A stretch of DNA of 34,752 nt. Source: Streptomyces sp. A012304. Its GTDB lineage: Bacteria; Actinomycetota; Actinomycetes; Streptomycetales; Streptomycetaceae. Positions within the stretch are counted from its first letter, which is position 1. The number at the start of each line of letters is the position of its first letter. Position numbers and translations under genes: made by a program. The notes beneath the pieces were generated by a model. The model made no database searches and had not been told where the DNA came from. It worked only from the letters and a program-made list of their open reading frames with translations. Of this stretch, positions 1-7,071 are shown one piece after another. The stretch spans positions 15,798 to 50,549 of the forward strand of contig NZ_BQUN01000087.1 in assembly GCF_026008495.1 (NCBI RefSeq), given 5' to 3'.

Positions 1-1
1 C

Positions 2-472
2 GCACCCGCCCTGCTCGGCGTCCCCGCCCACGAACTGCGCGACCGCCGGGTGGAGCTGAGCGACCTGTGGGCGCCGTCGCGGGTACGACGCCTGCGCGCC
101 CGTGTCGAGGCCGCCGCGCACCCGGCGACCGCGCTGGAGGAACTGGCCCTGCGCCACGCGGCCCCGCCCGACCCCGCGCTGCGCCGGCTCGTCACTGCCC
201 TCGCCGAGGGCCGTCCCGTCGCCGCGACCGCCGACGAACTGGGCCTCGGCGCACGCCGGCTGCACCGCCGTTCCCTCACCGCCTTCGGTTACGGCCCCAA
301 GACCCTCGCCCGCGTCCTGCGCCTCCAACGGGCCCTCGCCCTGGCCCGGGCGGGTGTCCCGTACGCGGAGACGGCCCTGCGCGCCGGGTACGCCGACCAG
401 GCCCATCTGGCGCGTGACGTACGGGAGTTCAGCGGGATGACACTGTCGGAACTGCTGCTCGGGGAGGTCTAG
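2..472 (+). CDS. AraC-family transcriptional regulator, C-terminal part (cut by window edge)
   Basis: The reading frame is open from base 2, so the gene starts upstream of the window; the GTG at 50 is only an internal valine. The visible part is about 156 residues and ends in an AraC-type double helix-turn-helix. The first helix-turn-helix is around '[17 protein letters not shown]'. The second is around '[20 protein letters not shown]', followed by the usual [10 protein letters not shown] tail. Such proteins bind DNA through this domain; the effector-binding N-terminal domain is not visible. The TAG stop (470-472) is part of the CTAG that bounds the short repeat element immediately downstream. 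Family assignment is firm; the regulated genes are unknown. Confidence 0.85.
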   Translation, partial: APALLGVPAHELRDRRVELSDLWAPSRVRRLRARVEAAAHPATALEELALRHAAPPDPALRRLVTALAEGRPVAATADELGLGARRLHRRSLTAFGYGPKTLARVLRLQRALALARAGVPYAETALRAGYADQAHLARDVREFSGMTLSELLLGEV

Positions 473-619
473 ACGAGTCATTCCGATGTGTTCGGTGGTC
501 GTAGGCGATCAGGTGTCGCATGACCGGCTGTCCGGTCTTGTGGTTGTGCCAGATCGCCGCGGCCAGCGAGGACGCGCTGTTCCCGGACGCACCGTCAGCA
601 TGGGGAATGACTCGTCTAG
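469..619. mobile_element. MITE-like element, copy 1 (internally deleted IS982-like derivative)
   Basis: A 143-bp core (473-615) is bounded by perfect 12-bp inverted repeats, ACGAGTCATTCC at 473-484 and its complement at 604-615. CTAG lies on each side (469-472 and 616-619). Reverse-complemented, it matches the second copy at 2217-2425 along almost its whole length, apart from an internal gap of about 56-58 bp. It has no transposase of its own. CTAG may be a duplicated 4-bp target or part of the inverted ends. The left CTAG supplies the stop codon of the AraC-type gene. Confidence 0.8.
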
Positions 620-693
620 GCGCGGGAGTGGAAGGTCTGTGGAGTCCTCCGCACTCCCTGCGGTGTCCGGGGCCGCCGGGAAGGGGGGACCGG

Positions 694-1725
694 TCAGAAG
701 CCGGTCATCGTGATCTTGCCGATGGCCTTGCCGGCCTCCAGGACGCGGTGCGCCGCGCGCAGGTGCTCGGCGTTGATCTTTCCGAGGTCGGTGGTGGCCG
801 TGGTGGTGAGGATCCCGGCGTCCACCAGCCGGGAGATCTGGTCGAGGATGCGGCCCTGCTCCGCCCGGTCGGCGGTCTGATGCAGCGACCGGGTGAACAT
901 GAACTCCCAGTGGAAGGAGATGCTCTTGGACTTCAGCAGGCCGATCTCCACCGGGCCGAAGTCGTCGATGGCCACAATCCGTCCGAAGGGCTTGACGATG
1001 TCGGCGTAGGCGGCCAGGTTCTGGTCGGTTCCGGTGGTGCCGAAGACGAAGTCCACGCCGTCCGGGGCCACTTCGCGCACCTGCGGGGCGAGGGGCCTGC
1101 GGTGGTCGACGATGTGCGCGGCGCCCATGCGCCGGGCGAACTTGACAGTCTCGGGGCGTGAGGCGGTGCCGATCACCGTGAGGCTGGTAAGCGCGCGGGC
1201 CAACTGGGACACCATGGCGCCGACACCGCCCGCGGCGGCGGTGACCAGCAGCGTGCCCGACTGCTTGAGCGCGCCGGCGTGCAGACCGAGGTGCTCGAAG
1301 AGACCCTCCCAGGCGGTCAGCGACGTCAGCGGCAGGGCCGCCGCCTCGGCGAAGGTGAGCGAGGCAGGCTTGTGGCCGACGATGCGCTCGTCGACGGTGT
1401 GGAAGCGGGAGTTGGTGCCCGGCCGGTCGATGGCTCCGGCGTAGAAGACCTCGTCGCCCACCCGGAACGACTCGATCTCGTCGCCGACGGCGACGACGGT
1501 GCCCGCCGCGTCCCAGCCGAGGATCTTGGGCTCGCCGCCCGGGTCGTTGTTCCGGCGGACCTTGTAGTCGACCGGGTTGACCGCGATGGCCTCGACCTGC
1601 ACGAGCAGGTCACGCGGTCCTGGCTCCGGTACCGGCAGCGTCGTGTCCTCGAGGCTCTCCGCGTGGTCCACCGGCAGGCTCTTGCGGTAGGCGACGGCGG
1701 GCATGGTCTGCGGGGTCTGGCTCAT
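694..1725 (-). CDS. Zinc-type alcohol dehydrogenase-like / quinone oxidoreductase family protein
   Basis: This medium-chain dehydrogenase/reductase of 343 residues starts at the ATG MSQTPQTMPAVAY. That start is preceded by AGAGGA; a longer frame to 1800 would run through the operators. The GroES-like N-terminal part contains 'GWDAAGTVVAVGDEI'. The Rossmann part contains the nucleotide-binding loop 'TAAAGGVGAMVSQLAR'. No structural zinc cysteine cluster is visible, which fits the zinc-free NADPH:quinone oxidoreductase branch. Family members reduce quinones or enones with NADPH in the cytoplasm. The gene is divergent from an HxlR regulator, an arrangement common for redox- or quinone-responsive pairs, so repression by that protein is a reasonable inference. 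The substrate is unknown. Confidence 0.88.
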   Translation of the reverse strand: MSQTPQTMPAVAYRKSLPVDHAESLEDTTLPVPEPGPRDLLVQVEAIAVNPVDYKVRRNNDPGGEPKILGWDAAGTVVAVGDEIESFRVGDEVFYAGAIDRPGTNSRFHTVDERIVGHKPASLTFAEAAALPLTSLTAWEGLFEHLGLHAGALKQSGTLLVTAAAGGVGAMVSQLARALTSLTVIGTASRPETVKFARRMGAAHIVDHRRPLAPQVREVAPDGVDFVFGTTGTDQNLAAYADIVKPFGRIVAIDDFGPVEIGLLKSKSISFHWEFMFTRSLHQTADRAEQGRILDQISRLVDAGILTTTATTDLGKINAEHLRAAHRVLEAGKAIGKITMTGF

Positions 1726-1788
1726 CACTGTCCTCTTTGTCGGGCCGCAGCGGCGTTCGCTGCGGCCGCAACGTAGCTCGGAGGAGGT

Positions 1789-1826
1789 AGTAACCCGCAA
1801 GGGATACTACTTCCCGAAGGGAAGTA
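1789..1826. promoter_or_regulatory. Two adjacent palindromic operators, probable HxlR sites
   Basis: In the 138-bp gap between the divergent dehydrogenase and HxlR genes lie two abutting palindromes. The first is AGTAACCCGCAAGGGATACT (1789-1808), symmetric except at one pair plus the centre. The second is TACTTCCCGAAGGGAAGTA (1808-1826), a perfect 19-bp palindrome. Both carry AGTA/TACT ends with CCC/GGG arms, the style of site bound by HxlR-type dimers. The position suggests control of both genes; binding is inferred. Confidence 0.65.
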
Positions 1827-1863
1827 CGCTGGTGGAAGAGGAAGACGAGGAGAGGAAGAGACC

Positions 1864-2220
1864 ATGGTGGCGCTCTGCGAGACCCAGCGGCACGACCATC
1901 ACGACGTATATGCCGCCCAGTGCCCCTGCCGGGAGGTGCTCGACCTGCTGGCCAACAAGTGGTCGGCGCTGGCCATCGGCGCGATGGAGGAGGGACCGCA
2001 ACGCTTCGGCGCCCTGCAGAAGCGGCTGGAGGGTGTGAGCTCCAAGGTACTCACCGCCACGCTGCGCCGCCTGCAGGGCCGGGGCTTCGTGGAGCGGACC
2101 GTGTACCCCGCGGTGCCCCTGCACGTCGAGTACGAACTGACCCCGCTCGGCCGCAGCGTGGCACAACCCCTGGCCCACCTGCGGAACTGGGTGGAGGACC
2201 ACATGGACGAGATCGCCTAG
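1864..2220 (+). CDS. HxlR-family winged helix-turn-helix regulator
   Basis: The 118-residue protein has typical HxlR length. The core is 'CPCREVLDLLANKWSALAIGAM', followed by 'RFGALQKRLEGVSSKVLTATLRRLQ' (recognition helix) and the wing 'GFVERTVYPAVPLHVEYELT'. The helix ends in 'HLRNWVEDHMDEIA'. A cysteine pair in 'CPCRE' near the N-terminus is where redox-sensing members such as YodB and QorR carry a reactive cysteine. The neighbouring quinone-reductase-like gene fits a thiol- or quinone-sensing repressor; that role is inferred. The start ATG follows a GA-rich ribosome site around 1850. The TAG stop coincides with the CTAG border of the second MITE copy. Confidence 0.88.
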   Translation: MVALCETQRHDHHDVYAAQCPCREVLDLLANKWSALAIGAMEEGPQRFGALQKRLEGVSSKVLTATLRRLQGRGFVERTVYPAVPLHVEYELTPLGRSVAQPLAHLRNWVEDHMDEIA

Positions 2221-2425
2221 ACGAGTCATCCCCCATGCTGACGGTGCGTCCGGGAACGCAGACGCGGTGCCCAAGACGCCGGACCTTCGAGGGCGTCGCC
2301 GTCCGCGTCGCTCAGCGCGTCCTCGCGCTGGCCGCGGCGATCTGGCACAACCACAAGACCGGACAGCCGGTCATGCGATCCCTGATCGCCTACGACCACT
2401 GAACACATCGGAATTACTCGTCTAG
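2217..2425. mobile_element. MITE-like element, copy 2, with IS982-like transposase tail
   Basis: The 201-bp core (2221-2421) lies between CTAG tetranucleotides (2217-2220, 2422-2425). Its inverted ends ACGAGTCATCCC and the complement of GGAATTACTCGT match at 10 of 12 positions. It is the longer version of the element at 469-619, in the opposite orientation. On the plus strand, 2277-2402 reads as the C-terminal end of a transposase finishing in RSLIAYDH, the tail I associate with IS982-family transposases of streptomycetes. Everything upstream of that tail in the parent IS is gone. The left CTAG provides the HxlR stop codon. Confidence 0.8.
2277..2402 (+). pseudogene. C-terminal remnant of an IS982-family transposase
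   Basis: About 41 residues in one frame (RRTFEGVAVRVAQRVLALAA..., ending IWHNHKTGQPVMRSLIAYDH) precede a TGA at 2400-2402, inside the MITE-like element. The catalytic part is absent, so it cannot be functional. The family call rests on recognising the conserved tail and is less sure than its status as a remnant. Confidence 0.65.
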
Positions 2426-2469
2426 GGGGCGGCTGCGCGTGGGGGCCAGGGCGAGTGGCGTGTACGGGG

Positions 2470-2865
2470 CTAGGGGGCCAGCGGCGCGTACAGGTCGACG
2501 CCGTTGCCGTCCGGGTCGAGCAGCACGGCGTACCGCTGCCCCCAGAAGGCGTCCCACGGCTTGAGCTCGCCGTGGCAGCCGGCGTCCACCAGCTCCTCGT
2601 ACACCGCGTCGACCTCGGCGGGGCTGTCGCAGCGCAGCGGGAGCGAGGACCGGCCACCGCCGGTGGGCGGCCGCCAGCCGGGGTGGAAGGACCGGACGGT
2701 CTCCTCGGTGTCCAGCAACAGCCGCAGACCCCCCGGAAGTCCGGCTTCGGCGTGCGGCTGCCGCTCGGCGCCCTCGGGGAAGGCGAAGCCGAGCCGGCGG
2801 TAGAAGGCGACGGAGGCGGCCATGTCGGAGACGACCAGGCCGATGGCATCGAAACGTGGACTCAT
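2470..2865 (-). CDS. VOC-family (glyoxalase/bleomycin-resistance fold) protein
   Basis: The 131-residue single-module vicinal-oxygen-chelate protein starts at MSPRFDAIGLVVSDM. It shows the family pattern 'LVVSDMAASVAFYRRLGFAFPEG' and, in the second beta-alpha-beta unit, 'YAVLLDPDGNGVDLYAPL'. The start at 2865 is preferred over 2916 because the domain begins directly there, although the ribosome site is weak. Members bind a metal and act as lyases, dioxygenases or drug-binding proteins; the sequence does not say which. It stands alone between the MITE and the divergent DinB-like gene. Confidence 0.85.
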   Translation of the reverse strand: MSPRFDAIGLVVSDMAASVAFYRRLGFAFPEGAERQPHAEAGLPGGLRLLLDTEETVRSFHPGWRPPTGGGRSSLPLRCDSPAEVDAVYEELVDAGCHGELKPWDAFWGQRYAVLLDPDGNGVDLYAPLAP

Positions 2866-2987
2866 ACGGCCACCGTAGGCGGCGCCCGGACACCCGGTCT
2901 TGAAGGAAACGGACACCGCCGCCGGCGACGGGACGGGCGCGGAAAAACGGTTCCGCGCGGGGCGTCGGCGCGTGTCAGGGTGGCCCG

Positions 2988-3536
2988 ATGAACGCCCCTA
3001 CGAACCCCGGGAGTCGTGAGCTGCTGCGCTGGCAGTCCGACCTGACCTGGTCCCTCTTCGAGTACCACCTCGAGCGGCTGGAGGCGGAGGACTTCCTCTG
3101 GGAGCCCGTCGCCCACTGCTGGACCCTCCGACCCGACGGCGCCGGCGGATGGGTGCCCGACTGGGCCGACACCGAACCCGACCCCGTCCCGCTCCCCACC
3201 ATCGGCTGGCTGAGCTGGCACCTCGGCTGGTGGCTCGGCGTCGCCACCGACCAGCTGCGCGGCCGCACGCCCCGCGAGCGGGCCGACGTGCGCTGGCCCG
3301 GACCGGGGGAGCCGGCCGTCGCCTGGCTGCGGGGGCTGCGGGAGGAGTGGACGGCAGCCGTGGACGCGCTCACCGACGCCGACCTCGCCCGGCCCGTCGC
3401 CTTCCCCTGGCCGCCGGACTCCGGGCACACCGTCGCTCACCTGCTCGCCTGGGCCGAAGCGGAGCTGATGAAGAACGTGGCCGAGATGGGGCAGCTGCGG
3501 CTGCTGCGGGTGGCCGGGCAGCGGAACGGCGGGTGA
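2988..3536 (+). CDS. DinB-family protein
   Basis: The 182-residue protein has a DinB/YfiT-like four-helix pattern: 'RWQSDLTWSLFEYHLERLEAEDFLWEP', a tryptophan-rich middle 'GWLSWHLGWWLGVATDQLRG' and a C-terminal helix 'GHTVAHLLAWAEAELMKNVAEMGQLRLL'. The histidines in 'WHLGWW' and 'HTVAHLL' are where DinB proteins place metal ligands. Actinobacterial members are often mycothiol-dependent transferases or detoxification enzymes; that is family knowledge, not shown here. It starts 122 bp from the divergent VOC gene. Confidence 0.8.
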   Translation: MNAPTNPGSRELLRWQSDLTWSLFEYHLERLEAEDFLWEPVAHCWTLRPDGAGGWVPDWADTEPDPVPLPTIGWLSWHLGWWLGVATDQLRGRTPRERADVRWPGPGEPAVAWLRGLREEWTAAVDALTDADLARPVAFPWPPDSGHTVAHLLAWAEAELMKNVAEMGQLRLLRVAGQRNGG

Positions 3537-3727
3537 CCGGGGGCGGCCCGGGCGGGGTCAGGTGACCGCTCGGGTGGTTGGTCGGACGGCCGGTGGTCGG
3601 GGCGGCGCGGTAGGGACAGCGCCGCGGGCCGCTGCCGTCCGCGGACACGTCGCGTCAGGCTCGGCGGCCGGAGCGGCGGCGGCGAGCGACCCGGCGAGGC
3701 TCGGACGACCGGGGTGCCCGCCGGGGC

Positions 3728-4360
3728 TCAGGTGAAGGTCACCGGCCCGTTCGGCGTGTCCACCGTGAACGAGAAGCCCGCCGGGCCCTCGGACAGCGGC
3801 AGGTCGGTGCCGAGGGCGGCCAGCAGGGGCCGGATCTCCTCCGGGTCGGGCGCGGTCGCCGTCAGCTCCAGCAGAGGGGTGACGGGCAGGCCCGACGCGG
3901 ACGGGTGGACCGTACCGCCCCAGTCGATGAGGAACGGCACCAGTCCGGAGGGGTGCGGATCACCGCCGTCGGTCAGCCGCCACTCCAGCAGCGTCCCGTC
4001 CGGGCGGCGCCGGCTCATCTCCCGTACGTCGCCGGGGTCGTAGCCGTAGGCCCGGGCGGCCGCGACCGCCTCGTCCAGATCGGGCCGGCTGATCGCCCAG
4101 GTGACGGTCCGCGGGGAGTCCAGGCCGTCCACGCCGAAGGGGCGTGGGCCCGTCGGCGCGGACTGCCGCGGGTCCGGTCCGATGATCTCCAGGTAGGCGC
4201 CGCCGCCCAGCCCCACCAGATGGTTGCGGGTGCCGAGGCCGACATGCACCCCGCCCGGCGCGGGAGCCACTCCCGTGCGCCGGGTGAACTCCGCGACCGT
4301 CGCCGCCAGGTCGGGCGTCGCGAGGACGACATGGTCGAGCCGTGCGGGAATGGTGTTCAT
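3728..4360 (-). CDS. VOC-family protein, glyoxalase-like domain (Glyoxalase_3 type)
   Basis: The 210-residue protein starts at MNTIPARLDHVVLATPDLAATV; the longer frame up to 4642 overlaps the next gene and is not used. 'LDHVVLATPDLAATVAEF' opens the first glyoxalase module. 'HVGLGTRNHLVGLGGGAYLEIIGPDP' is the signature of the Glyoxalase_3-like group, and a second half follows (PFLIDWGGTVHPS...). Enzymatic activity is unknown. It is convergent with the DinB-like gene across a 191-bp gap in which I see no gene, and divergent from the broken lipoprotein gene. Confidence 0.82.
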   Translation of the reverse strand: MNTIPARLDHVVLATPDLAATVAEFTRRTGVAPAPGGVHVGLGTRNHLVGLGGGAYLEIIGPDPRQSAPTGPRPFGVDGLDSPRTVTWAISRPDLDEAVAAARAYGYDPGDVREMSRRRPDGTLLEWRLTDGGDPHPSGLVPFLIDWGGTVHPSASGLPVTPLLELTATAPDPEEIRPLLAALGTDLPLSEGPAGFSFTVDTPNGPVTFT

Positions 4361-4432
4361 CCCGCCCGAGACTACGCGCCCCACCGTCGGAAAGCCGCCC
4401 ACTTGCGAACACCAGTGCGGCAGGATGGCGGC

Positions 4433-4620
4433 ATGATCCGTACCAAACGCGTCCTGCCGGCGCTGCTGCCGGCCCTCGTGCTCCTCACCGCCTGCGGCAG
4501 CGAGGACGCGGACGCCGCCGACCCGGCCGAACTGGCCTCCCGGGCCCGCGCGTCGGGTATCGCCCCGGAACTCGTGTACGCCGTCGAGGCCCCTGGTTAC
4601 ACCGTTGCCAAGACCGTAGT
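4433..4620 (+). pseudogene. Lipoprotein gene, 5' fragment interrupted by an IS607-type element
   Basis: ATG at 4433 opens a lipoprotein signal (MIRTKRVLPALLPALVLLTACGS) with lipobox LLTAC. It continues as 'RARASGIAPELVYAVEAPGYTVAKTV'. After about 4618 the frame runs into the insertion element and ends in a meaningless tail at 4693. The matching C-terminal part lies beyond the element at about 6772-6984. This resembles a small streptomycete lipoprotein family of unknown function. The exact junction cannot be fixed from the sequence alone. Confidence 0.75.
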
Positions 4621-4760
4621 CAGGTCTCAGCAATCCGGGCATTTCGACCCGGAAGGTCCGTCACATCACCAAAGCGTGAGGGCTTCGGCTTGAGTACGGT
4701 CTCTCGCTTCCGTCTGCCGCTGGTGCGGCAGGGTTGCGCCACCTGCCCGCCCCGCCTTCG
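4600..4760 (-). ncRNA. Predicted omega RNA (TnpB guide RNA) at the tnpB 3' end
   Basis: Next to the tnpB stop (4666-4668) two hairpins can be drawn. One pairs 4669-4675 with 4682-4688 (one mismatch) around a 6-base loop. The other pairs 4634-4639 (TCCGGG) with 4648-4653 (CCCGGA) around an 8-base loop. TnpB elements make their guide RNA from this end: the scaffold overlaps the tnpB 3' end and the guide is copied from host DNA just outside the element. Here the guide would therefore read into the lipoprotein fragment below about 4618. The RNA ends are approximate and the assignment is by analogy with IS200/IS605 and IS607 elements. Confidence 0.5.
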
Positions 4761-6123
4761 CCTTGCGGCGGGGGCGGGTGGCGCGGGTCTTACGGTCGGC
4801 TCCACGAGGCTTCGACACCACCACGGTGGTGTCCTGGTCTCCGGCCACTCCGGTACCAGTGGTGCAGGCCGCCGCGAGCGCGGCGAGGTTGAGCGCGGCG
4901 TTGTCGTCCCGGTCGATGACCAGGCCGCAGGCGTCGCATTCGTAGGTCCGGACGTGCAGCGGCAGCTTGGCTTTCACCGCGCCGCACCCGGAACAGGTCT
5001 TGGAAGAGGGGTACCAGCGGTCGGCCACGACGAGGCGGGTGGCGTGGCGCTGGCGGGTCTTGCAGGTGAGCTGGCGGCGGATCTCGCCGAATCCGGCGTC
5101 GGCGATCCGGCGGGCCAGGCGCCGGTTCTTCACCATGCCGGCGACGTTGAGGTCCTCGACCACGACCGTGCCGTACTCGGCCGCCACGCTTGTGGTGAGC
5201 TTGTGCAGCGCGTCTTCGCGGAGATTCGCCACCCGGTGATGCACTTTGTTCCGCTGGGCGTTGGCCTTCTCCCAGCGGCGGGACGGCTTGCGCCCGGTCC
5301 TGCGGTCGGGGCCCTGGCGGCGGGAGACGATCCGGGATGCGCGGCGCAGCTGCTTGCGGGCGGCGTCGTAGTGCCCGAGATTCGCGACGGTGCGGATCTC
5401 ACCCGTCGAGTCGGCCATGACGGCGAGGGTCTTCACACCGAGGTCGATGCCGACCGCCACATCCGGGCGCGCCACACGTTCCAGGTCGCGCTTGACCTCG
5501 ACCTGGAAGGAGGCTAACCAGCGCCCGCGTTCGTGGCGGACGGTCGCGGACAGGATCCGTGCGGTCTGGGCCTGGATACGGGCAAGGAGGCTGCTGGTGG
5601 GTTCGTGGGTGCGGATCGTGCCCAGCCTCGGCAGCGTCACATGTCGGCCGTCCGTGTCCACGCGGATCGTGCCGGTGGTGAACCGGCAGGCCAGATGTGC
5701 CTTCCGCTTCGGCTTGAACCGGGGCGCGCCCATGCGCTTGCCGCGCCGCTTGCCGTTCTTCGACTTGGCGTAGTTGTCGAACGCGGCCGACGCGTTCGCG
5801 AGGCCGGTGTTGTATGCCTCCTTGGAGTTTTCCTCCCACCAGGGGGCGAACCTGGGGTCGGTGTGCTTGGCGGCGTTGAACGCCTTGCGCAGCGAGGGCA
5901 GCGACCACGGCCGCCACTCGGTCAGCGACTCTTCGGGGACGCCGTACGTCTCCTCCGCGCGGCGCTGCCACCACGACGCCGTCACCCAGCCAACAGCCCA
6001 GTTGTACGCGGCCCGCGCGGCACCGCAGTGCGAACGCAGCGCGGCCTCTTGGGAGGCGTTCGGGTCCAGGGCGAACCGGAACGCCCGCACCACGAACCCG
6101 GGCTGCGGCTGGAACTTCTTCAC
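4666..6123 (-). CDS. tnpB: RNA-guided endonuclease TnpB (IS607-type element)
   Basis: The 485-residue protein starts at a GTG (6121-6123, VKKFQPQPG) that overlaps the tnpA TGA. The N-terminal OrfB_IS605 domain includes 'CGAARAAYNWAVGWVT'. The RuvC residues are in place: D in 'VGIDLGVKTLAV', E in 'VVVEDLNVAGM' and D in 'VIDRDDNAALNL'. A four-cysteine zinc finger lies between them (CSGCGAVKAKL ... YECDACG). A basic tail of about 60 residues follows the last RuvC motif. TnpB proteins cut DNA under omega-RNA guidance next to a short target-adjacent motif, which helps keep the element at its donor site. No inactivating change is visible. Confidence 0.93.
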   Translation of the reverse strand: MKKFQPQPGFVVRAFRFALDPNASQEAALRSHCGAARAAYNWAVGWVTASWWQRRAEETYGVPEESLTEWRPWSLPSLRKAFNAAKHTDPRFAPWWEENSKEAYNTGLANASAAFDNYAKSKNGKRRGKRMGAPRFKPKRKAHLACRFTTGTIRVDTDGRHVTLPRLGTIRTHEPTSSLLARIQAQTARILSATVRHERGRWLASFQVEVKRDLERVARPDVAVGIDLGVKTLAVMADSTGEIRTVANLGHYDAARKQLRRASRIVSRRQGPDRRTGRKPSRRWEKANAQRNKVHHRVANLREDALHKLTTSVAAEYGTVVVEDLNVAGMVKNRRLARRIADAGFGEIRRQLTCKTRQRHATRLVVADRWYPSSKTCSGCGAVKAKLPLHVRTYECDACGLVIDRDDNAALNLAALAAACTTGTGVAGDQDTTVVVSKPRGADRKTRATRPRRKAKAGRAGGATLPHQRQTEARDRTQAEALTLW

Positions 6124-6704
6124 CCGGCGTCCTCGCCGGTCGCCACGGCCACCGCGCGGGCGGCCCGGTTCTTCGCCGCCCGCCGCCCGTACAGGCGCGC
6201 GCACATCGACGTGAGGACTTCGGTGATGTCCCGTACGAGGTCGTCGGCGGTCTCGGTGGGGTCGAGGACGACCAGGCGCCGCCCGGACGCCGACAGGACC
6301 GCTTCGAGGTGCTCGACACCGAAGCGGGCCAATCGGTCGCGGTGCTCGACCACGACCACAGCGGCGGACGGGTCGGACAACACCCGGTGCAGCTTCCCGC
6401 GCCGGCCGTTCAGCCCGGAACCGACCTCGGTAACAACCTCGGCCACGACCAGGCCGAGCCCGTTCGCTCCGGCCACGACCCGGGCCGCCTGCCGGTCAAG
6501 GTCCGCTTTCTCGTCGACGGACGAGACACGGCAGTACGCGACCACCCGCCCCGCCTCCACGGCGGCGGCCGGAGCGGGCTCACTGACCAGCCACGTCCCG
6601 GACGGCGCCTGACGGACCGGGACGGGCATCTTCCCGTCCTTCACCCACCGCCAAGCGGTCTGGTAGCTCACGCCCTGCTGACGGGCCCACTCCGAAAGCT
6701 TCAC
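6120..6704 (-). CDS. tnpA: IS607-family serine transposase TnpA
   Basis: The 194-residue protein starts at a GTG (6702-6704) giving the usual IS607 opening MKLSEWARQQGVSYQTAWRW. This is a MerR-like helix-turn-helix with 'VKDGKMPVPVRQ'. The resolvase domain has 'VVAYCRVSS' with the catalytic serine, 'DLDRQ' and 'VVVEHRDRLARFGVEHLEAVL' with catalytic arginines. IS607 transposases move through serine-recombinase strand exchange at loosely specified dinucleotide cores. The TGA overlaps the tnpB GTG, so translation is probably coupled. AT-rich upstream DNA with 10-bp-spaced repeats may hold the promoter and transposase sites. Confidence 0.92.
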   Translation of the reverse strand: MKLSEWARQQGVSYQTAWRWVKDGKMPVPVRQAPSGTWLVSEPAPAAAVEAGRVVAYCRVSSVDEKADLDRQAARVVAGANGLGLVVAEVVTEVGSGLNGRRGKLHRVLSDPSAAVVVVEHRDRLARFGVEHLEAVLSASGRRLVVLDPTETADDLVRDITEVLTSMCARLYGRRAAKNRAARAVAVATGEDAG

Positions 6705-6728
6705 GAGACCAACGTACGCGAAACAACC

Positions 6729-6758
6729 GACTAGATATGACTATCAATGACTAGAAAA
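6729..6758. repeat. Three 10-bp-spaced GACTA direct repeats at the tnpA-side element end
   Basis: GACTAGATAT (6729), GACTATCAAT (6739) and GACTAGAAAA (6749) follow one another with exact 10-bp spacing, about one helical turn, in an AT-rich patch just upstream of tnpA. IS607-type transposases bind several short direct repeats near their element ends, so these are probable TnpA sites. They may also overlap the tnpA promoter. Confidence 0.6.
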
Positions 6759-6771
6759 TGTGTAGCAGCTT

Positions 6772-6984
6772 TACCCCCGCGACGTCCTGCGCGAGGCCGC
6801 CCGCACGGTCCACCGCCCCTCCGCCGACGAACTCGACACCCTGCTGCCCGCCGGCTCCGTGGGCGGCGATCGGGTCGAACGCGGCGATCTGCCGACGACC
6901 GGGGACGGGGCACCGTACGACCGGGGCCGAGTAGGAACGGATCAGGAAACCGGTGTTGCTGTCAGAAGTCTTGACAGGCCGTAA
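6772..6984 (+). pseudogene. Lipoprotein gene, 3' fragment
   Basis: In one frame from about 6772 to the TAA at 6982-6984 the sequence reads RDVLREAARTVHRPSADELD, then TLLPAGSVGGDRVERGDL and so on to VAVRSLDRP. I recognise this as the C-terminal part of the lipoprotein family whose N-terminus lies at 4433. It lacks a start, and TAG at 6763 closes the frame upstream. Counting both fragments, the middle of the protein (my estimate, several tens of residues) is absent, so more than a clean insertion has happened. The last codons contain the 17-bp near-repeat shared with 11204-11220. Confidence 0.7.
6960..6976 (+). repeat. Left copy of 17-bp direct near-repeat flanking the islet
   Basis: TGTCAGAAGTCTTGACA lies inside the last codons of the lipoprotein fragment. 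It matches 11204-11220 (TGTCAGAAGTTTTGACG) at 15 of 17 positions, in the same orientation. It is itself partly palindromic (TGTCA...TGACA). Together the two copies bracket the lower-GC two-component islet, so they may be attachment or recombination sites. No biochemical role is shown. Confidence 0.5.
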
Positions 6985-7071
6985 TCCGAGCCGCTGGGCC
7001 CCACCGCTGAATGGGGTTCGGTCGGCCACGACACCGTCGGCCGCCCCCTGGTGATCTTCCCCGGCGGTCCT

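Larger units (their letters stand above)
4620..6770 (-). mobile_element. IS607-family insertion element (tnpA + tnpB)
   Basis: A two-gene element splits the lipoprotein gene: serine transposase tnpA (6120-6704) and tnpB (4666-6123), both on the minus strand and overlapping as GTGA. Both reading frames are open and all expected catalytic residues are present. The tnpA end is AT-rich, with three GACTA repeats spaced 10 bp. The tnpB end carries two hairpins. IS607 elements have neither terminal inverted repeats nor target duplications, so the borders are estimated from where lipoprotein homology stops and resumes. Confidence 0.8.

Noticed and set aside
469..619. Copy 1 of the short element as a transcription terminator
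   Set aside because: The inverted ends are over 100 bp apart and match a second copy elsewhere, so a mobile origin explains them better.
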